A DNA stretch of 20,566 nucleotides from DASXMT01 sp035552655 (lineage in GTDB: Bacteria; Actinomycetota; Acidimicrobiia; Acidimicrobiales; RAAP-2), in assembly GCA_035552655.1 (NCBI GenBank), contig DASZLD010000118.1:1-20566 (forward strand). The letters run 5' to 3'. The notes beneath the pieces are model-generated. The model searched no databases. It saw only the letters and a list, made by a program, of their open reading frames with translations, and had not been told where the DNA came from. The translations under genes were made by a program, and so were the position numbers. Positions 1-13,284 of the stretch are shown in pieces (the first letter of the stretch is position 1; every line of letters begins with the position of its first letter).

Positions 1-723
1 GAACTGCTGCACCACCGATTCGATCATGTTCACGGTGGGATCGGCCATGGGCACCCGGGTGTCCTCCAAGTCCTGCAGGATCAGCGTGGCCCCCAACAAC
101 TCGGCCGCCCGCTCGGCCTCCTCGGCCCGGCGGAGGGAGTCACCGCCCCTCGCCCCGTGGCTCAGGGTCAGCACGGTGATCTCGTCGCCGGCCTTGCCGT
201 GGCCCACCAGGATGCCGCCCACCCCTATCTCCACGTCGTCAGGATGGGCCCCGACGGCCAGGATCCGTTCGGGGAGGGCTTGGAACCGGTTCCGGCGGCG
301 TTCGATCAGCCGCTCGATTTGAGAGACCAGGGCTTGCGGGGTGATGGGCTTGGGCAGGAAGTCGTCGACCTCGCTCCTCAACGCATTGACGGCCACGTCC
401 ACGCTGGCATCGGCGGTCATGAGGGCGGTGGCCAACCCGGGGATGCGACGCCGCGCCTCCTGGATCAGATCGAAGCCCGACATCCCCGGCAGTCCGATAT
501 CAGCCAGGAGCACGTCGACCGCGTCGTCGGCGGCCAGCAGCTCCAGCCCCACTGGCCCCGATGTGGCGCTGCGGACGTCGAACCCGGACCGCTCCAGGGC
601 GAGGGTGACGAACCGGAGTGTGGCCGGGTCGTCCTCGACCACGAGGATGCGACCTCGCTCCCGGGCCGCTCTCGCCTCATCGGCGCCTGAAGCGTCGCCG
701 CCGCCTTGCCTGTCCACGCTCAT
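1..723 (-). CDS. Response-regulator receiver fused to PIG-L/LmbE-type deacetylase (C-terminus missing at left edge)
   Basis: Reading the minus strand from ATG 723-721 gives 241 codons without a stop, running off the window edge, so the gene is partial at its C-terminus. Residues 1-24 are a polar tail. Residues about 25-140 are a receiver (REC) domain: acidic pair D31/D32 after ILVVE, phospho-acceptor D75 (LLADIGLPGMSG), switch T103 (LMTAD) and conserved K125 (FLPKPI). A basic linker (about 138-150) joins it to a PIG-L/LmbE fold that begins ILAVGAHPDDVEIG. In that family the His of HPDD (H160) and second Asp (D163) bind zinc and the first Asp (D162) is the general base. The later R-x-x-E-x-x-x-A pattern and LLGA also fit. 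The family removes N-acetyl groups from GlcNAc-type substrates, as in MshB of mycothiol synthesis; the substrate here cannot be told. A receiver with an enzymatic output is uncommon. It is divergent from a histidine kinase 117 bases away, a plausible partner. The fused frame is continuous with no sign of a frameshift. Confidence 0.9.
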   Translation of the reverse strand, partial: MSVDRQGGGDASGADEARAARERGRILVVEDDPATLRFVTLALERSGFDVRSATSGPVGLELLAADDAVDVLLADIGLPGMSGFDLIQEARRRIPGLATALMTADASVDVAVNALRSEVDDFLPKPITPQALVSQIERLIERRRNRFQALPERILAVGAHPDDVEIGVGGILVGHGKAGDEITVLTLSHGARGGDSLRRAEEAERAAELLGATLILQDLEDTRVPMADPTVNMIESVVQQF

Positions 724-782
724 GTGCCACCCACGGGGGCTCTCCGGCCTCACCACCCGGCTCGGCACTCGCCCTCACCTGA

Positions 783-788
783 ACCTTA
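783..788 (-). promoter_or_regulatory. Possible -10 element for the receiver-deacetylase gene
   Basis: On the minus strand TAAGGT (pattern TAnnnT) lies about 60 bases upstream of the ATG at 723, inside the 117-base divergent intergenic region. I see no convincing -35 box at 16-18 bases. This is only a weak sequence match; transcription start mapping would decide. Confidence 0.25.
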
Positions 789-836
789 GCCAACATGGTG
801 TGCTGCCCCTTCGGAGCCGGCGCGGGCCATGTGACC

Positions 837-842
837 TACCAT
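837..842 (+). promoter_or_regulatory. Possible -10 element of the hybrid kinase gene, overlapping its annotated ATG
   Basis: TACCAT (TAnnnT) overlaps the ATG at 841. It sits 7 bases upstream of an in-frame GTG at 850, the spacing expected for a leaderless transcript starting at that GTG. No Shine-Dalgarno sequence precedes the ATG. No clear -35 is visible. Confidence 0.25.
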
Positions 843-2802
843 GGTCGAGGTGACGAGGCGAGGACAGCGCTGGGCCGACCTGCCCGTACGCACCAAGGTC
901 CTCACCCTGCTCAGCCTTCCCCTCGGTGCCCTCCTGGCCGTTGTGATCTCCGGCATCCTCCTGGTGGGACAGATCAACGACCAGCTGGCGACCACCCACC
1001 GGACAACGGTGGCCCTCAATGACCTGAACGCCAAGCTGCAGCTGTTGACCAACGCCGAGACCGGGGTGCGCGGTTTCGCCGCCACCGGCGACCCCGTGTT
1101 CTTGCAGCCTTACAAGCAGGCGCTCGCCGCCGCTCCCAGCGCGTTGGCCAACGGCGTCCCGGGGGCCAACGGGCTATTGACCCCGAAACAGACGGACACC
1201 CTCAAGGCCAACGTGGTCAACGAGTTGGTGGTGTTGAACCAGATCCGCCTCGGCGTGTCCAACGGCACACTCAGCGGCACCGCGCTGACCGACAAGCTGC
1301 TGGCGGGTAAGAGGTACATGGACTCGGTGCGTGCGGACATCACCCTGGTGGAGTCCCGCCTGGGTGCGCTGCGCACCACCCAGCGCAACCAGTTGCACTC
1401 CTATGTGAACTGGTCGCAGGTGGTCGACTACCTCGGCCTGGGCGTGGTGGTGGTGACCATCCTCATCTTCTTGATGTTGCTGCGGAGGGTGAACGGGCGG
1501 CTCGCCCTTATCGCCCGCAACGCGGTCCACCTCGGCGCCGAGGAGCCGCTGGAGCTGTCGCGGGCATCCCAGGACGAGTTGGGCCGCTTGGGCCAGGCGC
1601 TCATGGTGGCGTCGGCTCGCCTGGACCAGCGCAAGCTCGAGCTGGAGGCGGCTCGGGACGAGGCGCTGGCCGCCACTCTGGCCAAGGACGAGTTCCTGTC
1701 GCGTATGAGCCACGAGTTGCGCACCCCGCTCACCGCCATCCTCGGGTTCGGCCAGCTGCTGCAGCTGGAGGACCTGAGCCCCGACAATGCCGACAGCATC
1801 GATCACATCGTGACCGCCGGCCAGCACCTCCTCCAGCTGATCAACGAGGTGCTCGACATCTCCAAGATCGAGTCGGGCCACCTGTCGCTGTCCATGGAGC
1901 CGATCCTGTTGCGCGAGGTCGTCACCGAGATCGTGTCGCTGATGAGCCCCATTGCCGCCGCTCGTGCCGTCAATGTCGAAGAACGCGGTCTCGAGGGCCT
2001 GGCCGTCTGGGCCGACCGTCAGCGGATCAAGCAGGTGCTGTTGAACCTGGTGTCCAACGCGATCAAGTACAACCGACAGGGGGGCAGCATCGTCATCACC
2101 GGGTCGGCCTCGGCCGACACCGTCGCCCTAACCGTGGCCGACACCGGGGTGGGGATTGCCGAGTCCAGCCTCGATCGGCTCTTCGTTCCCTTCGACCGGA
2201 TGGACGCCACCAACAGCGGGATCGAGGGCACCGGCGTCGGATTGTCCCTGTCCAAGGCGCTGGTCGAGGCTATGGCCGGTACCATCGGGGCGGACAGCCA
2301 GGTGGGCCAGGGATCGAGGTTCTGGGTCGAGCTGCCCGTGGCCGAGTTCGACTCCCGGCGATCCTCAGGTCCGAGGGCGGAAAAGGATGGGGGAATCGTC
2401 CTCTACGTGGAGGACAACCTGGCCAGCCTCAGGATGATCGAGCGTCTGTTCAACGGGCGCCCCGAGACCCTGCAGGTATCGGTGCAAGGCACCATCGCCC
2501 TGGAGTTGGCCCGAGAGCTGCAGCCCGTGCTCATTCTGTTGGACCTCCACCTCCCCGATATGAGCGGCGAGGAGGCCCTGCGGCGCCTGAAGGCGGATCC
2601 GGAGACGGCATCCATACCGGTGGTGGTGCTGTCCGCCGATGTCACCCCGGGCCGGATCGACCGGATCCTGGACGCCGGTGCGGTGGGATACCTGTCCAAA
2701 CCGGTCGACGTTCCCCGCTTGATCGCCTACCTCGACAACGCCAGCCGGATCCCCGACCTGGTGGCGACCGACGTGGTGGACACGACCGAACCCCTCCCGT
2801 GA
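841..2802 (+). CDS. Membrane-bound hybrid sensor histidine kinase (CHASE3-like sensor, HAMP, HisKA, HATPase, receiver)
   Basis: The 653-residue protein has a first membrane helix at about 20-43 and an extracytoplasmic helical region at about 45-193, with an ETGVRGF motif typical of CHASE3 sensor domains. A second helix at about 196-217 is followed by a HAMP-like linker to about 270. The kinase core carries the H-box MSHELRTPL with phospho-acceptor H291, the N-box NLVSNAIKYN (N406), the G1 box DTGVGI and the G2 box GTGVGLSL. A C-terminal receiver (about 519-640) has E524/D525, phospho-acceptor D568 (LLDLHLPDMSG) and K620 (YLSKPV). All key residues are intact, so kinase and receiver should be active. 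The signal sensed is unknown. It is divergent from the receiver-deacetylase gene. No HPt protein lies in the window, so the kinase may phosphorylate its partner directly or use an HPt encoded elsewhere. The start could be ATG 841 or, if the message is leaderless, GTG 850, which loses three residues. Confidence 0.95.
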   Translation: MVEVTRRGQRWADLPVRTKVLTLLSLPLGALLAVVISGILLVGQINDQLATTHRTTVALNDLNAKLQLLTNAETGVRGFAATGDPVFLQPYKQALAAAPSALANGVPGANGLLTPKQTDTLKANVVNELVVLNQIRLGVSNGTLSGTALTDKLLAGKRYMDSVRADITLVESRLGALRTTQRNQLHSYVNWSQVVDYLGLGVVVVTILIFLMLLRRVNGRLALIARNAVHLGAEEPLELSRASQDELGRLGQALMVASARLDQRKLELEAARDEALAATLAKDEFLSRMSHELRTPLTAILGFGQLLQLEDLSPDNADSIDHIVTAGQHLLQLINEVLDISKIESGHLSLSMEPILLREVVTEIVSLMSPIAAARAVNVEERGLEGLAVWADRQRIKQVLLNLVSNAIKYNRQGGSIVITGSASADTVALTVADTGVGIAESSLDRLFVPFDRMDATNSGIEGTGVGLSLSKALVEAMAGTIGADSQVGQGSRFWVELPVAEFDSRRSSGPRAEKDGGIVLYVEDNLASLRMIERLFNGRPETLQVSVQGTIALELARELQPVLILLDLHLPDMSGEEALRRLKADPETASIPVVVLSADVTPGRIDRILDAGAVGYLSKPVDVPRLIAYLDNASRIPDLVATDVVDTTEPLP

Positions 2803-2835
2803 CGGTGAGCCGTCGAGCCAGGGAGCGTGTGAGCC

Positions 2836-3579
2836 TCAGTCCAGCAGTTTCACCCGGCCGCTGGCCAACTGGTACTCGGCCCCCACGATCTTGAGCTTTC
2901 CGGCGGCCACCGCCGGCTGCAGGATGGCGGCCGACGCGCTCAGCGCCGCCACCTGGTTCCGTACGTTCTGCTGAATGGCCGCGTCGAGCTGACTGATGGA
3001 CGCGTCGCCCTTGGCCGATTGGGCCGAGGGCAGAATGGGCGCCAGCACGGCCGGGATATCTCCGGGAGGGGGCGCTCCGCCCTTCACCTGTTTCAGCGCC
3101 GCCTTGACCGCCCCGCAGTCCTGGTGGCCCAGGACCATGAGCAGGACCGAGCCGAGCACGGCCACTCCGTATTCGATGGAGCCCAGGAGGACAGGGTCCA
3201 TGCCCGTGTTCCCGGCCGCACGGACGAGGAACATGTCGCCCAGGCCCTCGTCGAAGGTGACCTCGGGAACGACCCGTGAGTCGGAGCAGCCCAGGATGAT
3301 GACGAAGGGCGACTGGCTCTCGGCCAGAGCCACGCGCCGGACGCTGTCCCGACCCTGGTTCACCTGCTTGCCCTGAACGAACCGCTGGTTCCCGGCCATG
3401 AGGCGGGCCAACGCTTCGTTGCCGTTGGTGACGGGCAGCGTGGTGGAGGTGGTCGAGGCGACGGTGGCCGAGCCGCTCGAGCCGCAGGCGGCCAGGGCGC
3501 CCCCCAGGACCAGGCCTCCCGAGGCCACGGCACCGGCGTGTAGGAAATTTCGCCGCGATAGGTTGGCTCTGTTCATCAT
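2836..3579 (-). CDS. Beta-class carbonic anhydrase with Tat signal and lipobox (probable exported lipoprotein)
   Basis: It interconverts CO2 and bicarbonate. From ATG 3579 the product is 247 residues. The N-terminus is a twin-arginine signal (SRRNFL, R9/R10), a hydrophobic stretch (15-31) and a lipobox LAAC with C32 as the likely lipidated residue. A Ser/Thr-rich linker (33-51) precedes the catalytic domain. Zinc ligands of the beta class are visible as C98 (GCSDSR), H152 and C155 (GHQDCG), with the D100-R102 dyad, so an active enzyme is expected. Most bacterial beta enzymes are cytoplasmic and about 200 residues; export through Tat would suit a metalloenzyme folded before secretion. A start at 3654 is open but would bury the signal peptide, so I chose the tandem ATGs at 3579/3576. 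A G-rich run (3583-3588) serves as Shine-Dalgarno; its spacing (3 or 6 bases) slightly favours 3576. It converges on the kinase gene with 33 bases between their stops and diverges from the glgE operon. Confidence 0.93.
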   Translation of the reverse strand: MMNRANLSRRNFLHAGAVASGGLVLGGALAACGSSGSATVASTTSTTLPVTNGNEALARLMAGNQRFVQGKQVNQGRDSVRRVALAESQSPFVIILGCSDSRVVPEVTFDEGLGDMFLVRAAGNTGMDPVLLGSIEYGVAVLGSVLLMVLGHQDCGAVKAALKQVKGGAPPPGDIPAVLAPILPSAQSAKGDASISQLDAAIQQNVRNQVAALSASAAILQPAVAAGKLKIVGAEYQLASGRVKLLD

Positions 3580-3582
3580 GAT

Positions 3583-3588
3583 CCCCCC
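3583..3588 (-). promoter_or_regulatory. Ribosome binding site of the carbonic anhydrase gene
   Basis: A run of six G on the minus strand lies 3 bases from the ATG at 3579 and 6 bases from the adjacent in-frame ATG at 3576. It supports starting at this tandem ATG rather than at the upstream ATG 3654. Confidence 0.55.
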
Positions 3589-3627
3589 GTGCTCTGATCT
3601 CGCCGATGCTTTGCCTACCGTCCGGTG

Positions 3628-3654
3628 ATCATAATCGCAGGCCGGCCCGGGCAA
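3628..3654 (-). promoter_or_regulatory. Candidate promoter of the carbonic anhydrase gene
   Basis: Reading the minus strand, TTGCCC (3654-3649) is followed after 15 bases by TATGAT (3633-3628), a five-of-six match to the sigma-70 -10 box. Transcription would start near 3621, giving a leader of about 40 bases. The spacer is shorter than the usual 16-18, so this is tentative. Confidence 0.35.
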
Positions 3655-3683
3655 CCTGGAATGGGTTCAGAGCTGCCAGCCGT

Positions 3684-3710
3684 TTGCCCGCCCCTCGCCT
3701 GGGGTACGAC
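3684..3710 (+). promoter_or_regulatory. Weak candidate promoter of the glgE operon
   Basis: TTGCCC (3684-3689) is followed after 15 bases by TACGAC (3705-3710). Transcription would start near 3717, just before the Shine-Dalgarno. The -10 match is poor and the spacer short. It is listed because this 159-base divergent region must hold the promoter of the whole 16-kb operon and no better candidate was seen. Confidence 0.2.
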
Positions 3711-3719
3711 GATCTGACT

Positions 3720-3725
3720 AGGAGG
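3720..3725 (+). promoter_or_regulatory. Ribosome binding site of glgE
   Basis: A perfect AGGAGG lies 13 bases before ATG 3739. The spacing is longer than optimal, but no ATG, GTG or TTG lies between, so 3739 is the best start. Confidence 0.6.
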
Positions 3726-3738
3726 TCGCCCCACAACC

Positions 3739-9235
<5,497 letters not shown>

Positions 9236-9239
<4 letters not shown>

Positions 9240-11356
9240 GCACCGCCCCTGCCCACGATCTTCGTGCTCTTTCCATGTTGTGCGCCCTGGCCGGCGTGCA
9301 CACCGAGTTCACGGCCAACGACGGGGCCCGACGGCGGGCGCGCCCCTCGACGCTGTTGGCCGTGCTCGGCGCCCTGGGCATCCCGGTCACAGACGTGGGT
9401 GACGCCCCCGAGGCAGTGCGGGCGATGACGGCGGCGCGGGCCCGACGGATTATGGAGCCGGTTCAGGTCCAGTGGGAGGGCGAGCCACGATCGGTCCGCC
9501 TGGTGCTGCCGGCCCACACTGACCTGGACACGTGTTGGCATGAGCTCGAGCTGGAGGACGGGACGGTCCGCCGCCGACCCCTGTCCCAGATGAGCTGGTC
9601 CAAAACGGCCCGGGACGAGGTGGACGGGCGCACGCTCGATACCTACGAGCTCCCGCTGGATGGCGGCGGGAGGGTCCTGCCTCCGGGCTACCACCGGCTC
9701 ACCGTGCACGCCTCAGGCGCGCTGTCCACGGCGCTGGTGCTAGTCGCCCCCACCTGCCCCCTGCCCAGGCGGGGTTGGGGCACCTTCCTCCCGTTGCACG
9801 CCCTCAGGACCGAGCACGATCGGGGCGTGGGCACCTATGCCGACCTCGCCCGCCTGGCCCAGTGGACCGGCCACGCCGGGGGGGCCCTGGTGGGCACGCT
9901 GCCGCTCTACCCGCTGTTCCTGGAGGAGCCGGTGGACCCCAGCCCGTACCGGCCCGTCACCAAATTGGGGTGGAGCGAGCTCTACATCGATCCCACCGGC
10001 CTGCCCGAGCTGGCCATCGCCCCCGAAGCCCGCCGGCTGCTCGACAGCGATGCCCTCCGGCGCCAGGTCGAGGTGGCCCGGACCTCCCGATTCGTCCCCT
10101 ACGGCCAGGTCATGGCCACCCTCCGTTCCGTGTTGGCTCCCATGGCCGCAGCGTTGTTCGCTGCGCCTTCGCCGCGACGGAGCGAGCTCGAGGCCTTCGC
10201 CGCCGCCCGCCCGGAGCTGGCCGCCTATGCCCGGTTCCGATCGGCGTGCGAACGGATCGGCTCGTCGTGGGCTGATTGGACGACGGCGGAGACATCGACC
10301 GCCACCGACGGCAGGGGCGACGATGCCGAACACTTCCACCTCTATGTCCAGTGGGTGGCCGAACAGCAACTGACTTCGGTCGGCGAGCAAGGGGGCGCCG
10401 GCCTCTATCTGGACATCCCGGTCGGTGTGCATCCGTCCGGATTCGATCCCTGGTGGCAGCGGCATGCCTTCGCCACCGGCGCGAGCGGCGGCGCCCCGCC
10501 CGATGCCTTCTTCTCGGGCGGACAGAACTGGGGGTTCCCGCCGCTCCACCCCGAGGGCCTCCGGAACGACGGCTACCGCTATCTCCGGGCCCAGATGGGC
10601 CAGGCCTGCCGGCACGCCGATGCCGTCCGGGTCGACCACATCATGGGGCTCGACCGGCTCTACTGGCTGCCCCACGGGTGCGATGAGGGCGAAGGAGCAT
10701 ACGTGCAGTACCGGCACGAGGAGATGCGAGCCGTTGTCGCCCTCGAGGCCACCCGGTCGGGAACGGCGGTGGTCGGGGAGGACCTGGGCACCGTTCCCGA
10801 CCGGGTGCGGACGGCCATGGCCCACGACGGGATGCTCCGGTCCTGGGTGTTCCAGTTCGAGACAGCTCCCGCCGATCCGCTCCCGGCCGCCCCCGAGCGC
10901 TCCTTGGCCTCGTGGGGCACCCACGATCTTCCCCGTTTTGCCGCGTACTGGGAGGGCGATGACATCGATGACCGAGAACGATCGGGGACGGTGGACCCGA
11001 TCACGGCCGACCGTGAGCGGGTCGACCGAGAGGCCAACCGGTTGGCCCTGCAGGCGGCGACGCACCTGGAGGGCCACGGGCCCGGCGACACCAGGGAGCT
11101 CCTCCGGGCCTGCCTCCGGCACATGGCCGCCGGTCCGGCGTTGCTCATGCTGGTCGATCTGGAGGACCTGTGGCTGGAGCGAGAACCGCAGAACCGACCG
11201 GGTACCGGTCCCGAGATGCCCAACTGGCGGCTGCGGGCGGCGAAGACCCTGGATGAGGCGGGAGGCGATGCCGGGGTGGTGGGGCTGTTGAGCGACGTCG
11301 ACGGGCTCCGCAAGGAGCTGACCCCGGTGGGACCTCCCGTGGGGCCGAACGTATGA
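9236..11356 (+). CDS. malQ: 4-alpha-glucanotransferase (amylomaltase) MalQ
   Basis: MalQ (GH77) disproportionates malto-oligosaccharides, releasing glucose and making longer chains. At 706 residues the length matches actinobacterial MalQ proteins, which have an N-terminal helical/beta extension of about 165 residues before the barrel. The barrel shows WGTFLPLHAL, a nucleophile in RVDHIMGLDRLYW (D467), the acid/base in VVGEDLGTVPDRVR (E515) and WGTHDLPRFAAYW (D564), the GH77 signatures. The start is GTG 9236, overlapping the treS-mak stop as GTGA, and the first helix of the family begins a few residues later. In this operon it probably salvages short oligosaccharides left by debranching that are poor substrates for TreY, and may build primers for GlgE. 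That role is inferred from position. Confidence 0.95.
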
Positions 11357-13284
11357 GCGCGGACCGGAGGGGGTCGGTCACTCCGGCTTCGCCCAGCTTG
11401 TTGTCGGCCGATGACCTGTACCTGTTCAACGAGGGCACGCACCGACACCTGGCCGACAAGCTGGGGGCCCACGTGCTCGCCGGAACCGGGAGCGAGGGTG
11501 TCCGCTTCGCGGTCTGGGCCCCCAACGCCTCGTCGGTGGCGGTGATCGGGGACTTCAACGGCTGGGATGCCCAGGCCGACCCGCTGATCGTCCGCGGCAG
11601 CTCGGGCATCTGGGAGGGCGTGGTAACGGCGGCCCGGGCTGGGGACGTCTACAAGTACGCCATCACCACCGGGGACGGAAGGGTGCTGGACAAGGCCGAC
11701 CCGGTGGCCTTCTTCAGCGAGGTCCCCCCGCGCACCGGCTCGGTGGTCGCCGACCTGGCCTACCGTTGGGCAGACGACGAGTGGATGCACTCCCGGGGGG
11801 CGGCCGCCACCATGGCTGCGCCCATCTCCATCTACGAGGTCCACTTCGGCAGTTGGCTGCGGTCACCCGAGGACCCCGATCGATTGCTGACCTACGCCGA
11901 GGTGGCGCCCCGCCTCATCGAGCATGTGCGAACCATGGGGTTCACCCATGTGGAGTTCCTGCCCATGATGGAGCACCCCTTCTATGGGTCCTGGGGCTAC
12001 CAGGTGACCGGCTTCTTCGCCCCCACCTCCCGCTACGGCAGCCCACAGGAGTTCATGGCCCTGATCGACGCCCTGCACCGGGCGGGCATCGGTGTGCTGT
12101 TGGACTGGGTCCCCTCGCATTTCCCCAACGACGCCTTCGGCCTGGCTCAGTTCGACGGCACCCACCTCTACGAGCACGCCGATCCCCGGCTCGGGGTGCA
12201 TCCCGATTGGGGCAGCCTGATCTTCAACTTCGGTCGCCACGAGGTCCGGAGCTTCCTGGCCTCCTCGGCTGAGCACTGGCTATCCCGGTACCACGTCGAC
12301 GGACTTCGGTTCGACGCCGTGGCCTCCATGCTCTATCTGGACTATTCCCGCAAAGCGGGTGAGTGGTTGCCCAATGTCCATGGAGGGCGCGAGAACCTCG
12401 AGGCGGTGTCGTTCCTGCAACAGCTCAACATCGGCATCTACGCCGATCATCCTGACGTCCAGACCATGGCCGAGGAGTCCACCGCCTGGCCCGGCGTGTC
12501 CCGGCCCACCGACGTCGGGGGGCTCGGGTTCGGGTTCAAGTGGGACATGGGGTGGATGCACGACACCTTGGCCTACATGTCCGAGGACCCGGTGCACCGG
12601 CACTATCACCACGATGAACTGACGTTCCGGCAGGTCTATGCCTTTACCGAGAACTTCGTGCTGCCCCTGTCTCACGACGAGGTGGTCCACGGCAAGGGCT
12701 CGTTGCTCACGGCCATGCCCGGCGACGACTGGCAGAAATTCGCCAATCTCCGCTTGCTGTTCGGGTACCAGTTCGCCCAACCGGGGAAGAAGCTGTTGTT
12801 CATGGGGTCCGAGCTCGGATCGGAGCGGGAATGGGCCCACGAGGGCGGCCTCGATTGGGCCCTGCTCGGGCGCCAACGCAATGCGGGCCTGTGCCGGTGG
12901 GTGGCCGATCTCAACCGTCTCTATCGGGAACAGCGCCCCTTGCACGAGTTGGATGCCGATCCGAATGGCTTCGAGTGGGTGCAGATGGATGCCCACGAGA
13001 TCAGCGTGCTGAGCTTTCTCCGCCGCGACTCCTCCGGCCAATCGGTGCTCGTGGTGTGCAACTTCACCCCCATACCTCGACACCAACTCTCACTGGGAGT
13101 GCCCGAGGGCGGATCCTGGATCGAGCTGTTGAACAGCGATGCGACCGACTATGGCGGGAGCGGCGTGGGCAACCTCGGCGTCGTGCAGGCCGAGCCGGTG
13201 CCGTGGCGTGACCGCTCCCACACCGTGCACATCACCGTCCCGCCGCTGGCCTGCCTGTTCTTCCGGCGCGATCCGGCATCGTGA
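11353..13284 (+). CDS. glgB: 1,4-alpha-glucan branching enzyme GlgB, short form without the N1 module
   Basis: GlgB (GH13_9) cuts an alpha-1,4 chain and rejoins it by an alpha-1,6 link. The 643-residue protein opens with YLFNEGTHRHLADKLGAH, then a CBM48 module (about 50-135, VRFAVWAPNASSVAVIGDFNGW). The barrel contains YEVHFGSW, HVEFLPMMEHPFYGSWGYQ and DWVPSHFP. The nucleophile is D321 (GLRFDAVASM), the acid/base the first Glu of AEEST (E374), and the third carboxylate D442 (LSHDEVVHGKGS). A C-terminal beta domain closes it. Escherichia coli and Mycobacterium enzymes of about 730 residues have an extra N-terminal N1 module before CBM48; here it is absent. No long open space precedes it because its ATG overlaps the malQ stop, so this is a genuine short form rather than a mis-called start. 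In the GlgE pathway, GlgB branches the linear glucan that GlgE makes. Confidence 0.97.
   Translation: MSADRRGSVTPASPSLLSADDLYLFNEGTHRHLADKLGAHVLAGTGSEGVRFAVWAPNASSVAVIGDFNGWDAQADPLIVRGSSGIWEGVVTAARAGDVYKYAITTGDGRVLDKADPVAFFSEVPPRTGSVVADLAYRWADDEWMHSRGAAATMAAPISIYEVHFGSWLRSPEDPDRLLTYAEVAPRLIEHVRTMGFTHVEFLPMMEHPFYGSWGYQVTGFFAPTSRYGSPQEFMALIDALHRAGIGVLLDWVPSHFPNDAFGLAQFDGTHLYEHADPRLGVHPDWGSLIFNFGRHEVRSFLASSAEHWLSRYHVDGLRFDAVASMLYLDYSRKAGEWLPNVHGGRENLEAVSFLQQLNIGIYADHPDVQTMAEESTAWPGVSRPTDVGGLGFGFKWDMGWMHDTLAYMSEDPVHRHYHHDELTFRQVYAFTENFVLPLSHDEVVHGKGSLLTAMPGDDWQKFANLRLLFGYQFAQPGKKLLFMGSELGSEREWAHEGGLDWALLGRQRNAGLCRWVADLNRLYREQRPLHELDADPNGFEWVQMDAHEISVLSFLRRDSSGQSVLVVCNFTPIPRHQLSLGVPEGGSWIELLNSDATDYGGSGVGNLGVVQAEPVPWRDRSHTVHITVPPLACLFFRRDPAS

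Noticed and set aside
157..690. Plus-strand open frame of 177 codons at the left edge
   Set aside because: It is the antisense shadow of the receiver-deacetylase gene, whose minus-strand frame carries clear motifs.
2801..2814. GACGG-TGAG-CCGTC inverted repeat at the kinase stop as a terminator
   Set aside because: The stem is only 5 bp, has no T-run on either strand and overlaps the stop codon. It may be chance, though it sits between convergent genes where a terminator is expected.
3580..3654. Longer carbonic anhydrase start at ATG 3654
   Set aside because: It adds 25 residues before the Tat motif, which must lie near the N-terminus. It also reads through the candidate promoter and the G-rich ribosome binding site.
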